64,000 bases of DNA from Amycolatopsis orientalis DSM 40040 = KCTC 9412. GTDB lineage: Bacteria > Actinomycetota > Actinomycetes > Mycobacteriales > Pseudonocardiaceae. Shown here one piece after another: positions 1-7,834 of this stretch (position 1 is its first letter; the number at the start of each line of letters is the position of its first letter). Location: NCBI RefSeq assembly GCF_000478275.1, contig NZ_ASJB01000042.1, forward strand, positions 248,001 through 312,000, in the 5' to 3' direction. The notes under the pieces are model-generated. The model ran no database searches, was not told the origin of the DNA, and saw only the letters and a program-made list of their open reading frames with translations. The position numbers were made by a program, and so were the translations under genes.

Positions 1-1
1 C

Positions 2-79
2 CTGCTCAGGATCCCGGACCCGGGCACCTGGCGACTGAACGCCCTGCCGGTCACCCTGCGTGCGGCGGTTGCGAACTGA
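2..79 (+). CDS. C-terminal end of an unidentified protein (5' truncated by window edge)
   Basis: An open frame enters from the left edge and stops with TGA at 77-79. The 25 visible residues end in the segment GTWRLNALPVTLRAAVAN, with GC-rich third positions like the neighbours. This is too little to name a family. Its stop codon is the first base triplet of a KstR-type box and it lies 26 bp upstream of the LLM oxidoreductase, so it may belong to the same steroid/lipid catabolic neighbourhood; that is inference. Confidence 0.5.
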   Translation: MLRIPDPGTWRLNALPVTLRAAVAN

Positions 80-90
80 AACACGTTCTA
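77..90. promoter_or_regulatory. Candidate KstR operator
   Basis: TGAAACACGTTCTA fits the actinobacterial KstR consensus TnnAACnnGTTnnA at every fixed position. It lies 16 bp upstream of the GTG start of the LLM oxidoreductase at 106, a position from which a repressor would block transcription. A second box of near-identical sequence lies upstream of the 3-ketosteroid dehydrogenase at 7748-7761. KstR is the TetR-family repressor of cholesterol catabolism in mycobacteria and rhodococci; control here is inferred from the motif alone. Confidence 0.7.
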
Positions 91-105
91 ATAATGTGAC
101 CGGCT

Positions 106-963
106 GTGAGACACGGGATCGTGCTGTTCACCAGTGACCGGGGCATCACCCCGGCGGCCGCCGCCCGGGCGGCGGAGGCCGCGGGCTTCGACGCCTTCCA
201 CGTGCCCGAGCACACGCACATCCCGGTCAAACGGGAAGCTCCGCATCCGCGCACCGGCGATTCGTCGCTGCCCGACGACCGCTACCTCCGCACGCTGGAT
301 CCCTGGGTCGCGCTGGCCACGGCGGCCTCGGTGACCACGCGGATCCGGCTCGCGACGGCCGTGGCCCTCCCGGTCGAGAGCGACCCGATCACGCTGGCGA
401 AGACGATCGCCAGCCTCGATCACCTCTCGGCCGGGCGGGTCACGCTCGGCGTCGGCTTCGGCTGGAACGTCGACGAACTGGCCGACCACGGTGTCCCGGG
501 CGGCAGACGGCGGACGGTCCTGCGCGAGTACCTCGAAGCGATGCGCGCGCTCTGGACCGACGACGAAGCCTCGTACGCGGGCGAATTCGTCTCGTTCGGG
601 GCGAGCTGGGCCTGGCCGAAACCGGTACAGGCGCACATCCCGGTGATCGTCGGCGCGGGCGGGACGGAAAAGACGTTCCGCTGGATCGCGCAGTCGGCCG
701 ACGGCTGGCTCACCACGCCGGGTGACACGGATATCGAGGACAAGGCCCGCAGGCTGCGCGAGATCTGGCGCGAAGCGGGCCGCTCCGGGGAGCCGGAGAT
801 CTCGGCGCTCGGCGTCCGCCCGGACCCGGGGAAACTGGCGGCGCTGGAAGCGGCCGGGGTCACCGAGACGATCTTCGGTCTTCCAGACCGTTCCCCCGAA
901 GAGGTCGAAGCCTGGCTTCAGCGCCTCGCCGGGAAACTCGGCCTCAGCGCTGGGAGTCGATGA
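106..963 (+). CDS. LLM-class F420-dependent oxidoreductase (TIGR03619-like)
   Basis: 285-residue luciferase-like TIM-barrel enzyme expected to use reduced coenzyme F420 as hydride donor. The family-typical segments are visible: LATAVALPVESDPITLAKTI (about 86-105), GRVTLGVGFGWNVDEL (about 111-126), and the WPKPVQ...IPVIVGAGG region near 170-190 preceding the C-terminal part. Substrate is unknown. The GTG at 106 is the first usable start after an in-frame stop. A KstR-type box sits 16 bp upstream, suggesting a role in steroid or lipid breakdown (inference). The 3' end overlaps the convergent kinase gene by 20 bp. Confidence 0.9.
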   Translation: MRHGIVLFTSDRGITPAAAARAAEAAGFDAFHVPEHTHIPVKREAPHPRTGDSSLPDDRYLRTLDPWVALATAASVTTRIRLATAVALPVESDPITLAKTIASLDHLSAGRVTLGVGFGWNVDELADHGVPGGRRRTVLREYLEAMRALWTDDEASYAGEFVSFGASWAWPKPVQAHIPVIVGAGGTEKTFRWIAQSADGWLTTPGDTDIEDKARRLREIWREAGRSGEPEISALGVRPDPGKLAALEAAGVTETIFGLPDRSPEEVEAWLQRLAGKLGLSAGSR

Positions 964-2344
964 GGTAGCGGCCGTCCTGCTGCACCATGACGAAGGTGGC
1001 CCGCTCCGTCGTCGTCCCCCCGGACGCCTTGACGTAGGTGAGCGTCGCCGTCACCGTGGTGCCGGATTCGGACACGTTCGACACGGTCACCGCGCGGTAG
1101 TCCTTCCAGAAGTTCGAGTACCGCTCGAAACTCTGGTTCTTGGTCCGCTTGAAGTTGTCGGTCAGCGTCGCGAAACCGGCCTGCAGGTTCCCCGGGATGA
1201 GGCCGTAGTACGCCGCGAGCGCCTGCCCCGGCGTCTGTGCCGGAGGCGGCGGCGCCGCCGAAGACGACGAGGTCGGTGGCGGCGGTGACGAAGACGGAGG
1301 CGGCGAGGAAGGTGTCGGCGACGGTTCGGCGGACGACGGCGCCGGGGTGGCGGTCTGCGACTGCGAACCGGCGGGCGGTGCCGCGTCCGAGGGGGTGTCC
1401 TCGCCGCGGGTGAGCACCACGACCACGGCGGCGATGACGGCCGCGAGCACGAGGAACGCGACGATCACGCCGATCAGGACGCCTTTGCGCGCCCGCGGCG
1501 GCGGCTCCTCGGCGACCAGCGTCGTCGGCTCCCCCGCAGCCAGCGCCCGCAGCTCCCGCTCGGTCTCGGTCATCGTCGGCCTGCTGTCCGGCCGGACGTC
1601 GAGCAGCCTGGTCAGCAGCGGGGTGAGGATGCCCGATTTGACCGGTGGGGTGATCTCCCCGCTCGACGCGCGGTACAGCAGCGCGATCGGGTTCTCCGCC
1701 GTGCCGTAGGGCGTGCCGCCTTCGAGCGCGGTGTACAGCGTCGCGCCGAGCGAGAACACGTCGGAAGCGAAAGTGGCGTCCTCACCGCGGGCGACCTCGG
1801 GCGCCAGGAACGCCGGCGTCCCGGAGATCTCGCCGGTCGCGGTGAGCTGGACGTCACCCATCGCCCGCGAGATCCCGAAGTCGGTGATCTTGACGGTGCC
1901 GTCCTCGCCGAGCAGGACGTTGCCGGGCTTGATGTCGCGGTGGACGATGCCCGCCCGGTGCGCGGCCGCCAGCGCCGAGCACAGCTGGATGGCGAGCCGG
2001 ATGACGTCGTCGACCTCCATCGGCCCTTCGCGGAGTTTGTCCGCGAGGCTGGTCGAGGGGAGGTACTCCATGATGATCCACGGGCGGTCCTGCTCGTCGA
2101 TCACGCCGAAGACGGTGATGGCGTGCGGATGCACCAGCCTCGCGGCGATCCTGGCCTCGCGCAGCGCGCGGTTCTTGGCCTCGTCGGCCTTCTGTTCCCC
2201 TTGCCCGTGCGGCAGAAGGAGTTCCTTGACCGCGACCGTGCGCTCCAGGTTGTCGTCACGCGCCCGCCACACGGTGCCCATGGAGCCGCCGCCGACGGGC
2301 TCGATGAGATCGAACCGGTCGGCGAGGCGGCGGATCTCCTCCAT
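944..2344 (-). CDS. Membrane-anchored serine/threonine protein kinase (PknB type)
   Basis: 466 residues. The cytosolic kinase domain (about 11-270) has the glycine loop GGGSMGTVW (18-26), the catalytic lysine in VAVK (K40), HRD (135-137), DFG (155-157) and APE (181-183), so it should be active. One transmembrane helix (about 288-312) follows, then a Ser/Pro-rich linker (about 318-370) and an extracytoplasmic C-terminal domain of about 90 residues that looks NTF2-like and is not a PASTA domain. It is monocistronic and convergent with the LLM gene. The upstream 230 bp carry the 12-bp palindrome GTTCGCGCGAAC (2371-2382), a possible operator. Which signal the outer domain senses cannot be told. 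Confidence 0.95.
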   Translation of the reverse strand: MEEIRRLADRFDLIEPVGGGSMGTVWRARDDNLERTVAVKELLLPHGQGEQKADEAKNRALREARIAARLVHPHAITVFGVIDEQDRPWIIMEYLPSTSLADKLREGPMEVDDVIRLAIQLCSALAAAHRAGIVHRDIKPGNVLLGEDGTVKITDFGISRAMGDVQLTATGEISGTPAFLAPEVARGEDATFASDVFSLGATLYTALEGGTPYGTAENPIALLYRASSGEITPPVKSGILTPLLTRLLDVRPDSRPTMTETERELRALAAGEPTTLVAEEPPPRARKGVLIGVIVAFLVLAAVIAAVVVVLTRGEDTPSDAAPPAGSQSQTATPAPSSAEPSPTPSSPPPSSSPPPPTSSSSAAPPPPAQTPGQALAAYYGLIPGNLQAGFATLTDNFKRTKNQSFERYSNFWKDYRAVTVSNVSESGTTVTATLTYVKASGGTTTERATFVMVQQDGRYLIDSQR

Positions 2345-2574
2345 TATCGACGTCCCCCTGGAGCTGTGGTGTTCGCGCGAACCTTGCCAGCATGCCAGGA
2401 ACGTGCCGGGACGCCGGACCCGGCACGGCCGTTTCCGGGCGCGGTGTCGGTCACGTCGCGGACTGGGCCGTTCAGCGGAACGCCGCCCCTACGGCTGCCC
2501 GAAAGTTCGTATCCCGGACCGCCGTGAGCGCACTTTACTTCTTCGGTGTGGCCTGATCTCGAGAAAGGGCGGCG

Positions 2575-3267
2575 ATGCGGGAAACCATCGGCGGACGCGG
2601 CGTACTGGAAGGCGCGTTCGCCTTGCTCGAAGCACTCGACGAGCTCGGCGGGCAGGCCGGGCTGACCCAGCTGGTGCGGACCACCGGGCTCCCGAAGACC
2701 ACCGTGCACCGGCTCCTCGACCAGCTGACCGACCTCGGCGCGGTCGAGCGGGCGGGCCGTGGTTACCGGATCGGCTCGCGGGTGTTCCGGCTCGGCCGGT
2801 TCTGGCAGCCCGAACTCCGGGACCTGGCCAGGGAATGGCTGCCGGTGCTTTCCGCGCGGATGCGCGTGAGCCTCGTGCTGGTGGTGCCGAGGGAGGGCCG
2901 CGCGCTGGTCGCGGCGGGGGCCGTCCTGCCCGCCGACGAGGTCCCCGTGTCGCCGGGCAGCCCGTTGCCGCCGGGGACCGCCGCCGGACGGCTGCTGGCC
3001 GCCCATCACCCCGCGCTCGCGGAACCCGACGCCGACGCGCTGGAGATCCGCGCGGCCGGGTACGCGGCGGAATCGGAGACCATCGCGGCGGGCCTCGCCT
3101 GCGCGGCCGTCGGCGTCAGGACCCCGGACGGCCGGGTCGGCGCGGCACTGGCCGCCGTCCTGCCCGCCCGGCGCGACCCGGTTTCGGCGGTCGCCGGACT
3201 GGCGGGCACCGCGCGTTCTTTCAGCGCCGCGCTCGCCGAGAGTTCACCGGCGAACCGGGCCGGATGA
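2575..3267 (+). CDS. IclR-family transcriptional regulator
   Basis: 230 residues. The N-terminal winged helix-turn-helix (about 8-70) contains the recognisable LVRTTGLPKTTVHRLLDQL recognition region and the wing GRGYRIGSRVFRLG. An effector-binding IclR-like domain follows, shorter and more Ala-rich than usual. It is flanked by the kinase (divergent) and a secreted amidase (same strand, 303 bp downstream), so its target is not obvious; steroid genes on both sides are one possibility. ATG at 2575 follows the purine-rich stretch AGAAAGGGCGGCG, an adequate ribosome binding site. Confidence 0.88.
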   Translation: MRETIGGRGVLEGAFALLEALDELGGQAGLTQLVRTTGLPKTTVHRLLDQLTDLGAVERAGRGYRIGSRVFRLGRFWQPELRDLAREWLPVLSARMRVSLVLVVPREGRALVAAGAVLPADEVPVSPGSPLPPGTAAGRLLAAHHPALAEPDADALEIRAAGYAAESETIAAGLACAAVGVRTPDGRVGAALAAVLPARRDPVSAVAGLAGTARSFSAALAESSPANRAG

Positions 3268-3570
3268 TCGACGAAAGCCGAACAATTCACGATCAATTCA
3301 AGCGGTACTTTCGTCGCCGAATTCCGGTGGAATATTTCTGACGAAGTGCGCCATTTTCGCGAACCGTCTCACGCTGCGTCCGCGACCGGGAGCACCGAGT
3401 GCGGAATCCGGCCATTTTCCCTTGCCGTTCACTCATTTCCGTGACCACTCGCTCACCGGCGGCCGAGCGGCCGACAATTCAATCGCTTTTCCTCCTGCTC
3501 CATTCGGCGGTTCTGGACGGAGGCGGCCCACGTACGGTTCAGGCATTCTTTCGACATAGGAGGGAATTCC
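3268..3570. other. 303-bp intergenic region upstream of the amidase
   Basis: This stretch is AT-richer than its surroundings (for example around 3290-3345 and 3470-3500) and has no frame with actinobacterial codon bias. It ends in a strong Shine-Dalgarno AGGAGG (3558-3563) for the amidase. It presumably holds that gene's promoter; I could not assign confident -35/-10 hexamers. The near-repeat GCCATTTTC occurs at about 3351 and 3410. Confidence 0.5.
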
Positions 3571-5172
3571 TTGAAAAGACGTCTTGCGGCCGTGTCCGCA
3601 TTTCTCGTCATGGTGTTCGTCGCGTCCGCGACCTCGGCCGTCCCGGCGCAGGCCACGTCCCTTTCCGGACGTCCGGTCGTGGCCGGGATCGACCTGGAGC
3701 GGGCGACGATCCCCGATCTGCAGCGGGCGATGCGCTCCGGACGGCTGTCCTCGGTCGAGCTGACGGCCTTCTACCTGCACCGGATCCGCAAGCTGAACCC
3801 GACACTGCACGCGGTGCTCACCACGAACCCGGACGCGCTGCGGCTCGCCGCGGCCAGTGACCTGCGGCGGCTCCGGCACCAGTCGAAGGGCCCGATGGAC
3901 GGCATCCCGGTGCTGCTGAAGGACAACATCGACACCGCCGACCGCCAGCCGACCACGGCCGGATCGACCGCGCTGCTGGAATCCCGCCCCTACCGCGACG
4001 CCGGCGTGGTGGAGAACCTGCGTGAGGCCGGGGCGGTCATCCTCGGCAAGGCCAACCTGTCGGAGTGGTCGAGCTACCGTTCCACCAGTTCGTCGAACGG
4101 CTGGAGCCCGCTCGCGGGCCAGACCGCGAACCCCTATGTCCTCGACCGCAACCCGTGCGGCTCGTCGGCCGGTTCGGGGGTCGCGGTCGCGGCGCATCTG
4201 GCGACCGTCGCCGTCGGGACCGAGACGGACGGTTCGGTCACCTGCCCGTCCGGCGCCAACGGCATCGTGGGCGTCAAGCCGAGCCTCGGGCTGGTCAGCC
4301 GCAGCGGGATCGTGCCGGTGTCGAAACAGCAGGACACCGCGGGCCCGATGGCGCGCAACGTGGTCGACGCCGCGATCCTGCTCTCGGCCCTCAACGGCGC
4401 CGACCGCCGCGACCCGATCACCGTCGACGCCGCCAGGCAGTCGCTGGACGACTACACGAAGTTCCTGCGCCCCGATGCCCTGCGCGGCAAGCGGATCGGC
4501 GTCTGGCGCGAGGTGTACACCCCGGACGACGCGACGAAGGCGGCGTTCGAGCAGGCACTGACCAGGCTCCGGAAGCTCGGCGCGACCACGGTGGAGATCA
4601 CGATCCCGTACCTGGACGTCATCGCGGCCAACGAGTTCCCCGCGATCAGGACCGAGTTCAAGCACGACATGAACGCCTACCTCGCGTCCACCGGCGGCAA
4701 GCACCCCGCCGACCTGGCCGGGCTGATCCAGTACAACCTGGACCACGCGGCGGTCGAAATGCCGTACTGGACCCACAACCTGTGGGACCGGTCGCAGGCC
4801 ACCACCGGTGATCTCACCGATCCGGCCTACCGCGCGATGCGGGAAGCCGCGACGAGCGCGGCCCGGCGGGGTCTCGACGAGACGCTGCGCGGCGGCGGTC
4901 TGGACGCGATCGTGGCGCCGACCAACAACGCCGCGTGGAAGACGCAGCTCGGTGTCGGTGACGGCGCGCTGCTCATCGACTCGTCCGGACCGGCGGCGGT
5001 GTCGGGGTACGCCAACATGACCGTCCCGATGGCCTACTCCGGGCCGTTGCCGCTGGGACTGTCGATCATGGGCGGCCGGTTCAGCGAACCGTCGCTCCTG
5101 GCCATCGCCTACGCCTTCGAGCAGGACACGAAGGTCCGGCGGCTGCCGACGTTCATCCCCACCATCGGCTGA
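3571..5172 (+). CDS. Secreted amidase (amidase signature family)
   Basis: 533 residues with a Sec signal peptide (basic KRR, hydrophobic 6-24, likely cut after PAQA near 28). The amidase-signature Ser-cisSer-Lys triad is visible: Lys in LLKDNID (K117), the GSSAGSG loop (197-203, cis-Ser) and the nucleophile in TDGSVTCPSG (S222). Such enzymes hydrolyse amides and are found as peptide amidases or Glu-tRNA amidotransferase relatives; export argues for an extracellular peptide or amide substrate. The TTG start is chosen because AGGAGG lies 7 nt upstream (3558-3563) and the signal peptide begins exactly there. It ends in a bidirectional terminator. Confidence 0.93.
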   Translation: MKRRLAAVSAFLVMVFVASATSAVPAQATSLSGRPVVAGIDLERATIPDLQRAMRSGRLSSVELTAFYLHRIRKLNPTLHAVLTTNPDALRLAAASDLRRLRHQSKGPMDGIPVLLKDNIDTADRQPTTAGSTALLESRPYRDAGVVENLREAGAVILGKANLSEWSSYRSTSSSNGWSPLAGQTANPYVLDRNPCGSSAGSGVAVAAHLATVAVGTETDGSVTCPSGANGIVGVKPSLGLVSRSGIVPVSKQQDTAGPMARNVVDAAILLSALNGADRRDPITVDAARQSLDDYTKFLRPDALRGKRIGVWREVYTPDDATKAAFEQALTRLRKLGATTVEITIPYLDVIAANEFPAIRTEFKHDMNAYLASTGGKHPADLAGLIQYNLDHAAVEMPYWTHNLWDRSQATTGDLTDPAYRAMREAATSAARRGLDETLRGGGLDAIVAPTNNAAWKTQLGVGDGALLIDSSGPAAVSGYANMTVPMAYSGPLPLGLSIMGGRFSEPSLLAIAYAFEQDTKVRRLPTFIPTIG

Positions 5173-5176
5173 GCAT

Positions 5177-5209
5177 GGCCCGCCGCCGGACCGATCCCGG
5201 CGGCGGGCC
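5177..5209. terminator. Bidirectional intrinsic hairpin between amidase and TetR gene
   Basis: A perfect 13-bp GC stem (GGCCCGCCGCCGG, 5177-5189, pairing with 5197-5209) with a 7-nt loop fills the whole gap between two convergent genes, starting 5 nt after the amidase stop codon and ending next to the TetR stop. There is no clear U-tract, as is common in actinobacteria. Confidence 0.8.
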
Positions 5210-5210
5210 G

Positions 5211-5762
5211 CTACCCGGCCTTGGCGTCCACCAGGAACGCGAGACTGCGATCGACCTCAGTGACCGCGGAACCCGGCTCGACGTGGCCGTCGATCACCAG
5301 CGTGGCCAGGCCGTGGAGGAGGCACCAGAGGGTGCTGGCGAACCCGCCGGGGTCGGCGCCCTCCCCCAGTCGTTCGGCCAGCACCACACGGGTCGCCCGG
5401 TGCGCCCCGGCGAGTTCCGGGTACCCGGCGCGGTCACCGATCCCGGCGCCCATCATCAGCCGGTACAAGGCGGGATTCTCCAGTGCGAAGCCGAGGTAGG
5501 AGTGTCCGAGCGCGGTCACCGTCCCGGCGCCGCAGCCCCGCAGGCACGCCTGCAATTCGGCATGTCCCTCCAGCGCGACCGCCACGAGCAGCGCGTCCTT
5601 GTCCCGGAAGTGCCGGTACGGCGCCGCGGTGGACGCGCCCACCTTCGCGACCGTGCCGCGCAGGCTCACCCCTTCGGGACCTCGCTCGACGAGGACCTCA
5701 CGCGCGGCCAGTACGAGCGCACGACGCAGGTCCCCGTGGTGGTAAGCACGTTTGATGATCAT
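5211..5762 (-). CDS. TetR-family transcriptional regulator
   Basis: 183 residues. The N-terminal HTH (about 5-50) reads HHGDLRRALVLAAREVLVERG...SLRGTVAKVGASTAAPYRHFRDKDALL, with the usual PYRHFxDKDALL helix of the family, and a TetR_C-type ligand domain follows. An upstream in-frame start (5840) would add 26 residues rich in Arg/Ala/Ser with no family match, so the ATG at 5762 beginning MIIKRAYHHGDL is preferred. The gene reads away from the 3-ketosteroid dehydrogenase cluster and its target is unknown. Confidence 0.9.
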   Translation of the reverse strand: MIIKRAYHHGDLRRALVLAAREVLVERGPEGVSLRGTVAKVGASTAAPYRHFRDKDALLVAVALEGHAELQACLRGCGAGTVTALGHSYLGFALENPALYRLMMGAGIGDRAGYPELAGAHRATRVVLAERLGEGADPGGFASTLWCLLHGLATLVIDGHVEPGSAVTEVDRSLAFLVDAKAG

Positions 5763-5849
5763 GGCGGACCCCCCAGTCCTTGCTGCCACGGAACGCCTCA
5801 CCTTAGCCGAGGCGGGAGCGCCGCGGGTCCGGTGCGCCACTAGAGCGGC

Positions 5850-5894
5850 TGAAGGACGCTTTCACCGCATCCGATGCGGGGAAAGCGCCCTTCA
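5850..5894. repeat. 45-bp imperfect palindrome, probable terminator
   Basis: Arms of 21 nt (5850-5870 and 5874-5894) with a 3-nt loop pair with only two mismatches; the outer part reads TGAAGGACGCTTTC. Immediately downstream (about 5895-5925) a second GGGCCCTTCA segment echoes the right arm. It lies just past the stop codon of the dehydrogenase gene (5934, minus strand) and so probably ends that transcript. It resembles the GAAAGG/CCTTTC hairpin at 49698-49752 in outline. Confidence 0.65.
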
Positions 5895-5933
5895 CCGCGT
5901 GAGATGAGAGCAAAGGGCCCTTCAGCCCGTCCG

Positions 5934-7691
5934 TTACGTCGGCTGATCGGCCAGGTCGTTCGCCGCGACGTACCCGAAGGTCATCGCCGGCCCGATCGTC
6001 GACCCGGCGCCCGCGTAACTGGGGCCCATCACCGCCGCACTGGCGTTCCCGGCGGCGTACAGGCCGGTGATGACCGAACCGTCGGGGCGCAGGACCCGCG
6101 CCCGCGCGTCGGTGCGCATCCCGCCCTTGGTGCCGAGGTCGCCGGGGACGATCTTGAACGCGTAGAACGGCGGTTCCCAGAGCGCGGCGAGGCAGGAGTT
6201 CGGCAGGATGTACGGGTCGGTGTAGTAATGGTCGTAGACACTGGCGCCGCGCCGGAAGTCACCGTCCACACCGGACAGTGCCTGGCCGTTGAACCGGTTG
6301 ACCGTGGCGCGCAGCGCCTGCGGCGGGACGCCGATCGCGGTGCCGAGCCCCTCCACGGTCCACGCCTTCTTCACCGCGCCCGCCGAGTACCACTCATCGG
6401 GAAGGGGCAGCAGCGGCGCGATGTCCCGGAAGAGGTAGCGGTTGCGGTAGTTCTGGTCGACGACCAGCCACGCCGGGATGGTGGGCGACGTCGGGTTCCG
6501 GTCGTACATCGTGTGCACGACGTCGCTGTAGGGCGCCGCCTCGTTGACGAACCGCTTGCCCGTGCCGTCCACCATGAGGCCGCCGGGCAGGGTCCGCTCG
6601 GCGAGGCAGAAGTACGGCTCCCCCGGCAGCGGGATCGCCGGGCCCCACCAGGCGTCGTCCATCAGGTCCAGCGCGGCCCCGGCGCGTTTCCCCGCCAGGA
6701 TCCCGTCCCCGGTGTTCGACCGGGCCCCGACCGTCCATTGTGTACCGATCGGCTGGCGCTGGTATTCCGCCCGCATGGCGGCGTTGTGCTCGAAGCCGCC
6801 CGAGCCGATGATGACGCCGCGCCGGGCTTTGACCACACCCGCCGCGACGGTGACCCCGGTGACCTTCCCGCTCTCGATGACGAGATCGGTCAACGGCGTG
6901 TTCAGCCAGACCGGGACGCCGGCCCGCTGGAGCCCGGCCCGCAGCCCCGCGGCCAGCGACTGTCCCATGGTGAGCGGTTTCTGCCCGGCGAGCGCGGCGG
7001 CGGTGCCGCGCGCGAGGCAGGCCGCGGCCACGGCGGCGCCCTTCGGGTTGACCGCGGCCAGCGCGAGCCATTTGTAGTCCGCGCTGAACACGACCATCCC
7101 GGCGGGCGTGGCGAGGTAGGGCGGATTCAGGTTGGCCAGTTCGGCGCCGAGGACGTTCCCGTCGAGCTGGCCGGGTTCGATCGAGCGGCCGTCCGGCATC
7201 CCGCCGGGCAGCTCCGGGTAGTAGTCGCTGTAGCCCTCCATCCACCGGAACCGCAGCGGGCTGTTGGCCATCACGAACGAGAGCATCGCCGGGCCGTTGG
7301 CGAGGAAGGCCTGTTGCCGGGAGACGGGGACCGACGGGCCGACCACGGCGGCCAAGTACCGGGCGGCCAGTTCCGGGCTGTCGCGGACGCCCGCCGCGGC
7401 CAGCACCGGATTGCACGGAATCCAGATCCCCGCCCCCGACCGGGCCGCCGAACCGCCGAATTTCGCCGCCTTCTCCAGTACGACACAGCTGAGCCCGCGT
7501 CGGGCCGCCGTCAGCGCGGCGGTCATCCCCGCCGCGCCCGCGCCGACCACGACGACGTCGTACTCACCGATGACCGCGGCGTCGGCCGAAGCCGTCCCGG
7601 CGAACGGCAGGCCCGCGACGAACGCGATCCCGGCACCGGCGGCGGTACCGCGGAGGACCTGGCGTCTGGACAGCCGGCTGTCGGGCTTCAT
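5934..7691 (-). CDS. kstD: Tat-exported 3-ketosteroid-Delta1-dehydrogenase-like flavoprotein
   Basis: 585 residues of the FAD-binding_2/KstD family, which introduces the C1-C2 double bond into 3-ketosteroids and so opens ring A/B degradation. The N-terminus has a twin-arginine signal (SRRQVLRG at 8-15, hydrophobic 17-32, AxA near 33-38), unusual because most KstDs are cytoplasmic. The dinucleotide motif VVGAGAAG lies at 48-55 with the acidic residue near 73, and the C-terminal GLYAAGN...YAGAGSTIGPAMTFGY block holds the conserved Tyr and Gly of the steroid site. A KstR-type box (7748-7761) lies 57 bp upstream of the ATG. A fumarate-reductase-like flavoprotein is the alternative; the C-terminal block favours KstD. 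Confidence 0.85.
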   Translation of the reverse strand: MKPDSRLSRRQVLRGTAAGAGIAFVAGLPFAGTASADAAVIGEYDVVVVGAGAAGMTAALTAARRGLSCVVLEKAAKFGGSAARSGAGIWIPCNPVLAAAGVRDSPELAARYLAAVVGPSVPVSRQQAFLANGPAMLSFVMANSPLRFRWMEGYSDYYPELPGGMPDGRSIEPGQLDGNVLGAELANLNPPYLATPAGMVVFSADYKWLALAAVNPKGAAVAAACLARGTAAALAGQKPLTMGQSLAAGLRAGLQRAGVPVWLNTPLTDLVIESGKVTGVTVAAGVVKARRGVIIGSGGFEHNAAMRAEYQRQPIGTQWTVGARSNTGDGILAGKRAGAALDLMDDAWWGPAIPLPGEPYFCLAERTLPGGLMVDGTGKRFVNEAAPYSDVVHTMYDRNPTSPTIPAWLVVDQNYRNRYLFRDIAPLLPLPDEWYSAGAVKKAWTVEGLGTAIGVPPQALRATVNRFNGQALSGVDGDFRRGASVYDHYYTDPYILPNSCLAALWEPPFYAFKIVPGDLGTKGGMRTDARARVLRPDGSVITGLYAAGNASAAVMGPSYAGAGSTIGPAMTFGYVAANDLADQPT

Positions 7692-7747
7692 GAGTCCTCC
7701 TCGCGTCGCGATCGAGCGAGGTCATGTTCTCCAGCCGACGGCGAAAG

Positions 7748-7761
7748 TGAAACAAGTTCTA
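7748..7761. promoter_or_regulatory. Candidate KstR operator upstream of kstD
   Basis: TGAAACAAGTTCTA matches TnnAACnnGTTnnA fully and differs from the box at 77-90 only at one of the unconstrained central bases. It is placed between kstD (start 7691, minus strand) and the end of the upstream LLM gene (7835), and so would control kstD separately from that operon. Confidence 0.72.
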
Positions 7762-7834
7762 CCCGCTTGGAGCACGCCGGGACGGCCACGCTCGGCCGGT
7801 CACCCCAACCGGCGCGGGCATTCGGCCGAACTCC

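Noticed and set aside
2371..2382. GTTCGCGCGAAC considered as an SOS box
   Set aside because: Half-sites are in the opposite order (GTTC..GAAC instead of GAAC..GTTC), so it is not a LexA site; it stays only a possible operator of the kinase gene.
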